Notes: generated by a model from the sequence alone, not told the origin. A stretch of 21,922 nucleotides of DNA from an uncultured Erysipelotrichaceae bacterium (GCA_947575425.1 CANPNQ010000001.1:1-21922), one strand, 5' to 3'. Positions 1 through 7,806 are shown, counted from the first letter of the stretch. A program made the numbers and translations.

Positions 1-155
1 GCACCATCCAAATCCGCATACAGCCATTCTCCGTTTTCTTCCTCCTGATACCTTGCCTGATCATCATGCGACTGCTCACTGGCCAATGCCTTCGCGGGAC
101 TCATCCCAAACAGGATGCTTAGCATTACCAATAACGATACCATGTTACTTTTCAT
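1..155 (-). CDS. Secreted protein, 5' end only (runs off the window)
   Basis: The frame is open from an ATG at 155 to the left edge, giving 51 residues. It begins MKSNMVSLLVMLSILFGM and reaches an Ala-Lys-Ala-Leu-Ala/Ser site. That is a short positive N-terminus, a hydrophobic core and an AxA signal-peptidase site near residue 26. The mature part starts acidic (SEQSHDDQARYQEEE), followed by GEWLYADLDG. An AGAGGA ribosome site lies 7-8 bases before the ATG; an in-frame ATG at 161 is too close to it. The protein is exported, but the function cannot be told from this fragment. It diverges from the MerR gene at 309. Confidence 0.7.
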   Translation of the reverse strand, partial: MKSNMVSLLVMLSILFGMSPAKALASEQSHDDQARYQEEENGEWLYADLDG

Positions 156-230
156 CTGCATTTCCTCTTTTCTTTTTCCTCTGCTCTTTGTCTATCCTTA
201 TCCATTCTTCATCCGATCAGCCCATAACTC

Positions 231-282
231 TTTGTTTTCTTTCAAGATTACGATATAATGTTAACATGTTCATCCATGAACA
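231..282 (+). promoter_or_regulatory. Promoter and palindromic operator of the MerR-family gene
   Basis: A perfect TATAAT lies at 254-259, with only a weak -35 (TTGTTT, 232-237, spacer 16). Just after the -10, where transcription should start, is a perfect palindrome TGTTCAT-CC-ATGAACA (267-282). A strong AAAGGAGGAA ribosome site follows at 295-304. MerR proteins usually bind between the -35 and -10 elements; a palindrome on the start site looks more like a repressor site. Autoregulation is an inference. Confidence 0.5.
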
Positions 283-308
283 AGTCAACAGCATAAAGGA
301 GGAATGTC

Positions 309-1124
309 ATGAAACAGTTATTCACGATCTCACAAATCAGCAAGTCTTGTGCCATCTCAAGAGCTACGATTCTGCGTTTGGAAGAAAAAGGACTCATCCA
401 CCCTGCAAAAATTGATAAACAAAATAAATATCGCTATTATGACATCCATAATATCACTGCCATTTTGCAAATGAAGCACTTTTTACATATCGGAATGAAC
501 TATGATGATATTCTGCTTTATTATCAGGCAAGAGGCAGATCGCCACAGCTGTTAAAACAACTAGAAGACAGAATGTACTCGATCATACGCACTTATGAAG
601 AAATGAAACTGCGGATGAGTAAAGAGGAGCAGCTGCATTTTGAAATGATTTCCCTGCCGCAGTATGTCTGTTATGCGAAACAATTTTCCGGTCTCGATAC
701 CGAGGATCGCTATCAGAAAATGTATCAGCTTTATCTGGAGGTCATAGAAAAAGGATATCGACCGCTTTGCGATGAATCGTTGTTTATCATAGAGAAGCGA
801 ATGGATTTCATAGAGGACACATATAAAGAGGAAGTGGTTGATTTTATCTGTTGTATTCCTTTGGAGCCACAGGATGCGCCACAGGATGCGCTAATTCTTC
901 CCGCATGCAAAGCATTTTCCTGTCTGTATTATGGAAACTACAATCGCTTGCCGGATGTCTATAACGAATTTGGCAAAAAGATCCGGGAATTGGGAATCGT
1001 TCCAACTGACTATCCTCGCGGACTTGCGTGGTTGCTTCCTATACGGGAAAAGACATCTCCCCTGATGATTATGTATCGAGGATTATCATTCCGATCGCAG
1101 AAGAAAGGGGCGCTTCATTTTTAA
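309..1124 (+). CDS. MerR-family effector-sensing regulator, C-terminus probably frameshifted
   Basis: Residues 1-70 are a MerR winged helix-turn-helix (FTISQISKSCAISRATILRL, then the KYRYYD wing motif). A linking helix spans about 85-110, and residues 111-241 resemble the GyrI-like/BmrR effector-binding domain. The predicted role is a drug- or metabolite-responsive activator. The reading frame fits the family through Trp241 (1029-1031). After that the last 30 residues (to TAA at 1124) do not look like the domain. The -1 frame, entered at base 1031, reads VASYTGKDISPDDYV, then SRIIIPIAEERGASFLK and a stop at 1127-1129. That is the expected final strand of a GyrI-like domain (YV-x-I-x-IPI). One lost G in a GGG run would explain it. 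No efflux pump is adjacent, so the target is unknown. Confidence 0.8.
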   Translation: MKQLFTISQISKSCAISRATILRLEEKGLIHPAKIDKQNKYRYYDIHNITAILQMKHFLHIGMNYDDILLYYQARGRSPQLLKQLEDRMYSIIRTYEEMKLRMSKEEQLHFEMISLPQYVCYAKQFSGLDTEDRYQKMYQLYLEVIEKGYRPLCDESLFIIEKRMDFIEDTYKEEVVDFICCIPLEPQDAPQDALILPACKAFSCLYYGNYNRLPDVYNEFGKKIRELGIVPTDYPRGLAWLLPIREKTSPLMIMYRGLSFRSQKKGALHF

Positions 1125-1238
1125 AATAAGGAAAAGCAAGCTAGCTTTTTTACTCATGGCTGAACATAAGTACTCCCAGTGCTATGAATCCAAAAGGAAT
1201 GATTGATGTGATCGATTTCTCCTTTTGATCAAAATCGG

Positions 1239-1267
1239 GCAAATGGCAATTCACCATTTGCTTTTTT
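1239..1267 (+). terminator. Intrinsic terminator after the MerR-family gene
   Basis: Perfect 8-bp stem GCAAATGG/CCATTTGC with a 7-base loop, followed by six T. A weaker hairpin (AAAAGC/GCTTTT, 1132-1149, then T) lies directly behind the stop codon. Confidence 0.75.
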
Positions 1268-1279
1268 CTTTGTCATACT

Positions 1280-1310
1280 AAAAAAGGAGACAGGCATGAA
1301 TACTGTCTCC
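1280..1310 (-). terminator. Intrinsic terminator of the feo operon
   Basis: On the minus strand, GGAGACAG (1303-1310) pairs perfectly with CTGTCTCC (1286-1293) around a 9-base loop and runs into TTTTTT (1285-1280). It begins 7 bases after the stop of the last feo gene. Confidence 0.85.
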
Positions 1311-1316
1311 ATTGAA

Positions 1317-1469
1317 TTAGCTCTTTTGATGATAGCGCTGATACAGATCGCTGTGACACCCCTTACAGGAGGCGCAAAAGCCACTGCATTTCTTACGCTC
1401 CTTCATGATCGAGCGGATGGCAAGACACACGGCTGCGATCAACAGCGCAAGAATCATCAGCGTTGACAT
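1317..1469 (-). CDS. FeoB-associated Cys-rich membrane protein
   Basis: A 50-residue protein. Residues 2-20 (STLMILALLIAAVCLAIRS) form one membrane segment. A basic stretch and a Cys cluster C-x3-C-x2-C-x2-C (KKCSGFCASCKGCHSD) follow. This matches the small FeoB-associated Cys-rich membrane proteins found at the 3' end of feo operons; a role in handling Fe2+ or assisting FeoB is supposed, not shown here. Its ATG lies inside the 3' end of feoB (13-bp overlap), with an AAGGAAGGGGG ribosome site in feoB about 10 bases upstream, so translational coupling is likely. It is the last gene of the operon. Confidence 0.85.
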   Translation of the reverse strand: MSTLMILALLIAAVCLAIRSIMKERKKCSGFCASCKGCHSDLYQRYHQKS

Positions 1470-3604
1470 GCAGCGAGCGCCCCCTTCCTTGTTTCATTAT
1501 ACCCTTTGCGAAACAACAGATACACCATTGCGATCAGCGCCGCCAGCGCAGCGATCAAGCCGACACTCAGACTTCCTGTTTCCGCAAACGTCCAGATCTG
1601 ATAGATCATCAAAGATACCACATAAGCCAATCCGCATTGATAAGCAATCGCAAATATCGTCCACTTCGGATGATTCATCTCTCGCTTGATCGCACCGATT
1701 GCCGCAAAGCAGGGCGCACACAACAGATTGAACACAAGGAAAGAGAATGCTGCCGCAGAAGTGAAGCTAATCGCAAGTGTACCCCAGATCTCTGCGCCAT
1801 CTTCGGCAACTTCGCCAAAGCCAAAGAGGATTCCAAAGGTTGATACCACATTCTCCTTCGCGACAAGCCCGGAAATCGCAGCCACTGCAGCCTCCCAAAA
1901 GCCCCAGCCAAGCGGCGCAAACAATGGCGCTACCAAAGATCCCAGTGATGCCAGCAGACTTTCATTGAGTTGATCCTCTTCCAGCATGGTAAAGGCGCCA
2001 TCCACGAAGCCAAAGCTGGATAAAAACCAAATCACAATACTGGACAAAAGAATAATCGTTCCGGCCTTCTTGATAAAACTGAAACCACGCTCCCACATGC
2101 TATGCAATATATTGATTGCCTTTGGCATATGATAGGCAGGAAGCTCCATGACAAAGGGAGAAGGATCGCCGGCAAACAATCTTGTTTTCTTCAGTATGAT
2201 ACCTGATACGATGATCGCCGCAATCCCGATGAAATAAGATGCGGGAGAGACCCACCATGCCCCATCAAACAGCGCACCGGCAATCAGGGCAATGATCGGC
2301 AGTTTGGCACTGCATGGGATAAACGTCGTTGTCATGATCGTCATCCGCCGATCCTTTTCATTTTCAATCGTACGACTTGCCATAATGCCGGGAACTCCAC
2401 ACCCTGTACCGATCAGCATCGGAATAAACGATTTGCCCGATAAACCGAATTTGCGAAATACACGATCCAAGATAAAGGCAATTCTTGCCATATACCCAAT
2501 ATCCTCTAAAATCGCTAGGAAGAAGAACAGTACCAGCATCTGCGGCACAAAGCCGAGGACTGCGCCAACCCCTGCGACAATACCATTCAAAATCAGAGAG
2601 GACAGCCAGTCAGCACAATTCACAGCGACCAGCATATTCTCGATTGCCGGGGGAATGATTTCTCCAAATAACTCATCATTCACCCAATCGGTCCACATTC
2701 CGCCGATACCGGTCACAGCCATATAATAAACAAACGTCATAATCAGCGCAAAGAGCGGCAATGCCAGCCAGCGATTGGTCACAAAACGATCGATCCGATC
2801 AGAAACACTCATGCCGCTGCTTGCCTTGTGATATGCATCTGCGATCACATCCGCAATAAAACTGTATCGCGCTGCAGTAACGATGCTTTCGCAATCATCA
2901 TCCTCCGTATCTTCCAGCTGCGTTCGGATCGCTTCAATCTTATCCATCACATCAAGCGGAACCTTACTATCCGCAACGATTTTTTCATCATTCTCCAAAT
3001 GCTTCAACGCAAACCACAGCAGTTGACTTTTAGGGTAAGCGGAGGCGATCAATGCCTTTACCTGCTCCAATGCCTCCTTTACATTCCCCTGATACCTATT
3101 GATTTGCATAGTTTTCTGATTTGATAAGCACTGCTTGGCTTGGCGAACCAACTCATCCAAGCCTTCGTTTTTCAATGCAGATACTTCAACGATCGGACAT
3201 TGAAATGCTTTTGACAGCTTTGCCAATTCGATCTTATCCTTGCCTGCTCTGATGAGATCCATCATATTCAAGGCAATGACCACAGGAATCCCCGTTTCCT
3301 GAAGTTGTGTTGTTAAGTACAGGTTACGCTCCAGATTGGTCGCATCTACCAAATTGATGATCAAATCCGGCTGTTCCTTGATCAAAAAATCCCGTGCTAC
3401 CACCTCATCCAAAGAATAAGGTGATAAGGAATAAATACCGGGAAGATCCACGATCGTAATGCCATGATCTCCCTTTAACTTTCCTTCTTTTTTCTCTACC
3501 GTAACACCCGGCCAGTTTCCGACAGATTGATTACTGCCTGTCAAGGCATTGAACATCGTTGTCTTACCGCAGTTCGGGTTGCCCGCCAATGCAATCTTGC
3601 TCAT
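1457..3604 (-). CDS. feoB: Ferrous iron transporter FeoB
   Basis: At 715 residues this is full length. The N-terminal G domain shows G1 GNPNCGKT (8-15), the switch region NWPGVTVE (30-37), G3 DLPG (53-56), G4 NMMD (113-116) and a G5-like VSAL (141-144). A helical guanine-dissociation-inhibitor-like spacer leads to the polytopic membrane region from about residue 270, with the Gate and FeoB_C parts including IGTGCGVPGIMASRTI. It imports Fe2+ across the cytoplasmic membrane under control of GTP binding. The ribosome site AGAAGGAGG precedes the ATG. Two feoA genes lie upstream and a Cys-rich helper gene overlaps its end. Nothing looks broken. Confidence 0.97.
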   Translation of the reverse strand: MSKIALAGNPNCGKTTMFNALTGSNQSVGNWPGVTVEKKEGKLKGDHGITIVDLPGIYSLSPYSLDEVVARDFLIKEQPDLIINLVDATNLERNLYLTTQLQETGIPVVIALNMMDLIRAGKDKIELAKLSKAFQCPIVEVSALKNEGLDELVRQAKQCLSNQKTMQINRYQGNVKEALEQVKALIASAYPKSQLLWFALKHLENDEKIVADSKVPLDVMDKIEAIRTQLEDTEDDDCESIVTAARYSFIADVIADAYHKASSGMSVSDRIDRFVTNRWLALPLFALIMTFVYYMAVTGIGGMWTDWVNDELFGEIIPPAIENMLVAVNCADWLSSLILNGIVAGVGAVLGFVPQMLVLFFFLAILEDIGYMARIAFILDRVFRKFGLSGKSFIPMLIGTGCGVPGIMASRTIENEKDRRMTIMTTTFIPCSAKLPIIALIAGALFDGAWWVSPASYFIGIAAIIVSGIILKKTRLFAGDPSPFVMELPAYHMPKAINILHSMWERGFSFIKKAGTIILLSSIVIWFLSSFGFVDGAFTMLEEDQLNESLLASLGSLVAPLFAPLGWGFWEAAVAAISGLVAKENVVSTFGILFGFGEVAEDGAEIWGTLAISFTSAAAFSFLVFNLLCAPCFAAIGAIKREMNHPKWTIFAIAYQCGLAYVVSLMIYQIWTFAETGSLSVGLIAALAALIAMVYLLFRKGYNETRKGALAACQR

Positions 3605-3617
3605 AGTTCCTCCTTCT

Positions 3618-3633
3618 GTTAGATATCGCTAAC
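3618..3633 (-). promoter_or_regulatory. Third iron-box-like palindrome, between feoA and feoB
   Basis: GTTAG-N6-CTAAC lies in the 52-base gap between the second feoA and feoB, 14 bases upstream of the feoB ATG. Its core (3619-3632) has the same TTAG-N6-CTAA form as the two sites at the operon promoter. No convincing promoter accompanies it, so it may be an internal operator or a secondary site. Confidence 0.45.
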
Positions 3634-3656
3634 TTAATGACGAAAAAAATAGATCG

Positions 3657-3875
3657 TTACACAACTTCGATCTGTGCCGCATCCGCTTTGCGGATCGAAA
3701 GCTCATAGCCGCGAACGCTCAGCTCCATCGGATCGCCCAATGGTGCCACCTTTCTGACGAGCACTTCGGTATTTTTAATCAATCCCATGTCCATCAGTTT
3801 TTTCTTCATCGGTGCTTGTGCACTGATATTTTTGATGGTGACGCGTTCTCCGACCTTCACTTCATTCAGTTTCAT
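3657..3875 (-). CDS. feoA: FeoA-family protein (second copy)
   Basis: A 72-residue SH3-like FeoA protein with typical blocks: KVGERVTIKNI at 7-17, KKKLMDMGLIKNTEV (about 24-38) and VAPLGDPMELSVRGYELSIRK. FeoA is a small cytosolic partner thought to regulate FeoB. A GGAGGTCATTGGG ribosome region precedes the ATG. It sits 12 bases after the first feoA and 52 bases before feoB. Tandem, diverged FeoA copies are common in Firmicute feo operons; the two here are clearly different sequences, not a recent duplication. Confidence 0.93.
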   Translation of the reverse strand: MKLNEVKVGERVTIKNISAQAPMKKKLMDMGLIKNTEVLVRKVAPLGDPMELSVRGYELSIRKADAAQIEVV

Positions 3876-3887
3876 CCCAATGACCTC

Positions 3888-4106
3888 CTATTTTTGTTCT
3901 ACGATGATACGATTTCCCAAGCTTTTATCTAATGCAATTCTTGTATTCTTGATCGTGGTGATCAGATTCCCGTTCAGTTCACTTACCACCAGACAATTTG
4001 CGCCCTCCACAAACCCAAGATTTGCCAAACGCGCACGCAGATCATCCTTCCCAAGAATCTTATGCACGACAAGTTCTCTGCCTGCCGGCGCCATAGATAA
4101 TGTCAT
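3888..4106 (-). CDS. feoA: FeoA-family protein (first gene of operon)
   Basis: A 72-residue FeoA-like protein from MTLSMAPAGRELVVHKI, with DDLRARLANLGFVEGANCLVV and ending LDKSLGNRIIVEQK. The frame is open further up to an ATG at 4142. That longer start would lie on the operator and close to the predicted transcription start, and it lacks a ribosome site. AAAGGAGA sits 9 bases before the ATG at 4106, so 4106 is chosen. It is the first gene behind the feo promoter and is probably iron-repressed. Confidence 0.93.
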   Translation of the reverse strand: MTLSMAPAGRELVVHKILGKDDLRARLANLGFVEGANCLVVSELNGNLITTIKNTRIALDKSLGNRIIVEQK

Positions 4107-4122
4107 CCTATCATCTCCTTTA

Positions 4123-4175
4123 TTAGCGTATGCTAACTTCAACTATATATTAGCATAAGCTAACTTTGATGTCAA
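4123..4175 (-). promoter_or_regulatory. feo operon promoter with two iron-box-like operators
   Basis: On the minus strand a perfect TTGACA (4175-4170) is followed after exactly 17 bases by TAATAT (4152-4147). Palindrome TTAGC-N4-GCTAA at 4150-4163 covers the spacer and part of the -10. A second copy at 4123-4136 lies just past the expected start site. The centres are 27 bp apart. Placement over the promoter implies repression. The form resembles operators of DtxR/MntR-type metal repressors; the regulator itself is not in the window. Confidence 0.8.
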
Positions 4176-4303
4176 CCTATTTTTTTCCAATCCGTTCCAT
4201 CATACCAATGGAGCTTAACTATGCCATCATGAAAAGCATCCGCTTCATGAAGGAGGGATTATGCTATTTTAGAAATAGCTATTTTGAACAATATTTAAAG
4301 AAA

Positions 4304-5272
4304 TCAAGACGATATTGACAAATCTTTTTCCTTGAGATAGGAGATCAAATCTCCATATAACAGTGTGAATTCCCGACCCATTAAATACTGTAAACAACCA
4401 AGATTCTCTTTGGCAAACACCAAGCGATATGCACAAAGCGCCTGATGAGGATGCTCCCAATTTAGGGATGCTTGATATTTATGATCTCCCAATAAAGGAT
4501 GTCCTAGCTTCGCAAAGGTTGCACGAATTTGGTGGCTTTTCCCGGTATGCAATTCCACCTCTAATAAAGAAAAATCCTTCCATTCCTTCCTTACACGATA
4601 CGAGGTATGTATCAGTGTTGCCCCCGCGATTTCCTTATCATACAGCTCTGCCCGATTCAACCGTTGATCTTTCCTATGGTAAAACTTCAGATCATCGCTT
4701 TTTCGAGCCATATGCCCCTGAACCAATGCCAGATAATATTTTTTCACTCGATGGGCTTTCAGCTGTTCATTTAGACAACGCAATGCCTGTACGTTTTTCC
4801 CGGCAATCATGATTCCTTCCGTATTGCGATCAAGGCGATGGGCAAAGGCCGGCACAAAGCTGTGTTCCAGCGCAGGATCATAGCTGTGGGTACGATACAA
4901 ATAATGTAAGAGGCGATCATTCATATTATCCTGTATTCCGCTTTGATCCTTTTGACTCAATATGCCTGCCTCTTTATAAGCCACAAGGATATGCTCATCC
5001 TCATAAAGCACATGCAGCGCATCACTTACTTGTAAAAACGCAAGATCCTTACGTCCCTGTCCAAAGAATTCCTCCTTGATATAGCATTGTATCGTATCAC
5101 CGCATTGTAAGCGCTGAGAGATCTCACAGCGGGCATGATTCACCTTGATTTTTTTATTGCGGATATATTTATACATCAAGCTTTTCGGCAATAAAGGCAA
5201 CGCCTTCATCAAAAATTTATCCACTCGCTGATCACTGTCATTGAAAGATACCGGTAGCTCACGCAAAGTCAT
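4304..5272 (-). CDS. RluA-family RNA pseudouridine synthase
   Basis: About 320 residues. An S4-like RNA-binding region spans roughly 14-65 (DQRVDKFL through CGDTIQCYI). The RluA catalytic domain carries the signature AHRLDRNTEG with the catalytic Asp (about residue 148), plus ELHTGKSHQIRATFAKLGHPLLGD. It should isomerise uridines in rRNA or tRNA; the exact target cannot be assigned. Start choice is unusual. The frame has GTG (5275), ATG (5272) and TTG (5266). The 8-base anti-SD match GAGGTGAT (5278-5271) overlaps the GTG and ATG and sits 4 bases before the TTG, so TTG at 5266 may be the true start. The ATG is reported by convention. No strong terminator follows. Confidence 0.9.
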   Translation of the reverse strand: MTLRELPVSFNDSDQRVDKFLMKALPLLPKSLMYKYIRNKKIKVNHARCEISQRLQCGDTIQCYIKEEFFGQGRKDLAFLQVSDALHVLYEDEHILVAYKEAGILSQKDQSGIQDNMNDRLLHYLYRTHSYDPALEHSFVPAFAHRLDRNTEGIMIAGKNVQALRCLNEQLKAHRVKKYYLALVQGHMARKSDDLKFYHRKDQRLNRAELYDKEIAGATLIHTSYRVRKEWKDFSLLEVELHTGKSHQIRATFAKLGHPLLGDHKYQASLNWEHPHQALCAYRLVFAKENLGCLQYLMGREFTLLYGDLISYLKEKDLSISS

Positions 5273-5299
5273 CACCTCAATTTCTCAAGCATTGGCTTT

Positions 5300-5308
5300 A
5301 TTATATCA
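5300..5308 (-). promoter_or_regulatory. Extended -10 promoter of the pseudouridine synthase gene
   Basis: Minus-strand TGATATAAT: a perfect TATAAT with the upstream TG of an extended -10 element. There is no good -35 at 16-18 bases. It lies about 30 bases before the gene. Confidence 0.6.
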
Positions 5309-5438
5309 TGGTTTTGGGATGATCTTCCTTCCTTCACAAAACTTTTCGCTTTAATCGCAAAAGCATTGGCATTTCCCATCTTCATCCATAAATCACCCCC
5401 TACTTTTGCCAAAATGCATACAAAAATCACCCTGCTTG

Positions 5439-5475
5439 TGATACACTATAGGCAGAATATGAGGTGAATGGATTG
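5439..5475 (+). promoter_or_regulatory. Weak extended -10 and start-deciding ribosome site of the helicase gene
   Basis: TGATACACT (5439-5447) is a weak extended -10. GAGGTGA (5461-5467) matches the 16S rRNA tail and overlaps the GTG at 5464. The in-frame TTG at 5473 sits 5 bases past it, the right distance for a start. Confidence 0.5.
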
Positions 5476-7806
5476 TTTCAAGTCAAGATGTCTGTCAAAG
5501 CACTCGCCGAATTCTTGTATCAGCACGGGGATCTCACATCCTCTTTTTTAAGCGCCGAACGCGCGAACATCGGATCCAAAATTCATCGTATGCTACAAAA
5601 ACAAGGTGGAGACAGCTATCAAAGCGAGGTATTTTTGAAAGCAGAGACACAATTAGAGGAGATTCTCTTTGTGATCGATGGAAGGGCAGATGGAATCATC
5701 ACCACCGATCAGGGCATCGTACTGGATGAGATCAAATCCACCACATGTGAATACGAAAGCATCCGTGAGGATATGAATTTCGCTCATTGGGCACAGGCCT
5801 ATGGTTACGCCTATATCTATGCCTCGCAGCACAATATCTCACAGATCATCGTTCAGCTCACCTATTATCAGATTGATATTGATATGATCCAACAGTTTCA
5901 ACAGCGCAAAAGCCTAGAGGAATTGACCCAATTTTACATGGGAATGCTTCAGGAATACTATACATGGGCGATGCGTACTCACAACTTTCATGAATTGCGC
6001 AATGCTACTCTGCACGCCCTTTCCTTTCCCTTTGCGCATTATCGCCAAGGACAAAGAGAGTTAGCCATCGCTGTATACAAAACGATCCTTGATGAGGATG
6101 TGATGTTTGTACAGGCACCTACCGGTATCGGTAAGACGATTTCCGTATTATTCCCTTCCTTAAAGGCACTGGGAGAAGGAAGAATGGAGCGCATCTTTTA
6201 TCTATGTGCCAAAAATATGACCGCAACCGTAGCCAAGGACAGTGTAAAACATATGTTAGATCAAGGCTTACGCATCAAATGTGTGGCAATCAAAGCCAAG
6301 GAAAAAATGTGTTTGCTGGAGGAGCGCAACTGTGATCCCGAGGTATGTCCTTATGCCAAGGGGTATTATGATAAGCTGCGTCCTGCTTTGGCACATCTTT
6401 TGGATCATCATGATTTCATGGACGCGCCACTCTTTCAAGACTATGGCAAAGACTATCAGATCTGCCCCTTTGAATTATCTTTGGATGCCAGTCTTTCCGC
6501 AGACGTCATCATCTGTGACTATAATTACGTATTTGATCCCCGCGTGTATTTGAAGCGCTTTTTTACAGAAGCGGGAGAGCATTTGTTTCTGATTGATGAA
6601 GCGCATAACATGGTCGAGCGAGGACGTTCGATGTATTCGGCACAGCTGTCCATATCCATGTTTCAAGAGCTATATCACTTCATTGATAAGGATGCCAGAA
6701 CATGCCGCAGACAAACAAGGGCTATGATCAAAGCATTGGAAGCACAGGCAGTGCCATGCGAGGAAAGCGGATATTTCTCCTATTTAGAACCGAGTACCCC
6801 GCTTTTCAACCAATTAACCAAGCTGGAAAAGGAATTGGATCTGTATTTACAGAAGGAGCATGAATATAACGATGAAATAAAAACAATCTATTTTGAACTG
6901 CTGGCATTCTCTCGCATCGCAGATTTTTACGATGAGCATTTCATCACATGGGTCAAAAAAGAAGGCAAAGAGATCACCATCAAACAGTATTGTCTCAATC
7001 CCGCCCGTTCCTTGACAAGGATGTTACAAATGGGGAAGGCGGCAGTGTTTTTCTCTGCGACATTGACACCGATTCGCTATTTCACCGATCTGTTGCTTGA
7101 GGGAGAATGTACGAAAAAGATCGCACTTCCCTCTCCCTTTGATTCTCATCGTGCCAAGCTGCTTATCCATTGCGGCATTGACACCCGTTATCGGATGCGC
7201 TACGCCAGCATTGATCCGATCACATGCGCCATTGTGACTACAATCACACAAAAATGCGGCAATTATATCGTTTTTTTTCCCAGCTATGCTTATTTGAAGC
7301 AGGTCGCAGATCATTTCGTCCAAGCCTATCCCGATATCCATCTGGAAATACAGGAAAGCGATATGGATGAGGAGAAGCGTCAATCCTTCCTTACCCTGTT
7401 TCAAAACCATGATGAAACGATGGTTTGCTTTTGCGTATTGGGCGGAATGTTTGCGGAAGGCATCGATTTCAAGGGAAAATCCTTGATCGGTGTGATCGTT
7501 GTGGGTGTGGGATTACCGCAAATCAATGAAGAAAGCGATTTACTAAGAGATCATTTTGAACAAATCTATGGCAAGGGATATGCCTATGCCTATCAATATC
7601 CCGGTATGAACAAAGTATTGCAGGCATGCGGTCGCCTGATTCGTGATGATTCTGACTGCGGTGTGATTTTATTACTGGATGAGCGCTATGCCAACGCCCA
7701 CTATCGTGCATTGTTTCCACCGCATATGCGCCATTATGAGATCATCCATGATGAAGAAGCATTAGCAGCACATCTTTCTGCATTTTGGAAGGAAATGGAG
7801 GAATAG
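5473..7806 (+). CDS. DinG/XPD-like Fe-S DNA helicase with N-terminal Cas4-like nuclease domain
   Basis: 777 residues from the TTG start. Residues 1-165 look like a PD-(D/E)xK (RecB/Cas4-like) nuclease: Asp73 in GRADG, Glu86/Lys88 in LDEIK, then the QAYGYAY motif. Helicase domain 1 follows, with Walker A APTGIGKT (215-222). Four cysteines (280, 287, 292, 331) are spaced like an XPD-type 4Fe-4S domain. The DEAH box is LIDEAH, about 373-378. Domain 2 shows FFSATLTP (about 526-533), IVFFPSYAYL, GGMFAEGIDFKG and motif VI QACGRLIR. It probably unwinds DNA 5'-3' in repair, with a linked nuclease. Family members with this fused architecture are known in Firmicutes. GTG at 5464 would lie inside the ribosome site, so TTG at 5473 is chosen. 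Confidence 0.92.
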   Translation: MFQVKMSVKALAEFLYQHGDLTSSFLSAERANIGSKIHRMLQKQGGDSYQSEVFLKAETQLEEILFVIDGRADGIITTDQGIVLDEIKSTTCEYESIREDMNFAHWAQAYGYAYIYASQHNISQIIVQLTYYQIDIDMIQQFQQRKSLEELTQFYMGMLQEYYTWAMRTHNFHELRNATLHALSFPFAHYRQGQRELAIAVYKTILDEDVMFVQAPTGIGKTISVLFPSLKALGEGRMERIFYLCAKNMTATVAKDSVKHMLDQGLRIKCVAIKAKEKMCLLEERNCDPEVCPYAKGYYDKLRPALAHLLDHHDFMDAPLFQDYGKDYQICPFELSLDASLSADVIICDYNYVFDPRVYLKRFFTEAGEHLFLIDEAHNMVERGRSMYSAQLSISMFQELYHFIDKDARTCRRQTRAMIKALEAQAVPCEESGYFSYLEPSTPLFNQLTKLEKELDLYLQKEHEYNDEIKTIYFELLAFSRIADFYDEHFITWVKKEGKEITIKQYCLNPARSLTRMLQMGKAAVFFSATLTPIRYFTDLLLEGECTKKIALPSPFDSHRAKLLIHCGIDTRYRMRYASIDPITCAIVTTITQKCGNYIVFFPSYAYLKQVADHFVQAYPDIHLEIQESDMDEEKRQSFLTLFQNHDETMVCFCVLGGMFAEGIDFKGKSLIGVIVVGVGLPQINEESDLLRDHFEQIYGKGYAYAYQYPGMNKVLQACGRLIRDDSDCGVILLLDERYANAHYRALFPPHMRHYEIIHDEEALAAHLSAFWKEMEE

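Noticed and set aside
53..415. 120-codon plus-strand frame overlapping the MerR start
   Set aside because: It crosses the signal-peptide gene, the MerR promoter and its ribosome site, and has no start signal of its own.
1150..1257. 35-codon minus-strand frame with a hydrophobic stretch (SIIPFGFIALGVLMF)
   Set aside because: No ribosome site; its start lies in the terminator stem at 1239-1261 and it is antisense to the MerR 3' region. Possibly a relic, not supported.
2292..2726. 144-codon plus-strand frame inside feoB
   Set aside because: Antisense shadow of the strongly supported feoB coding sequence.
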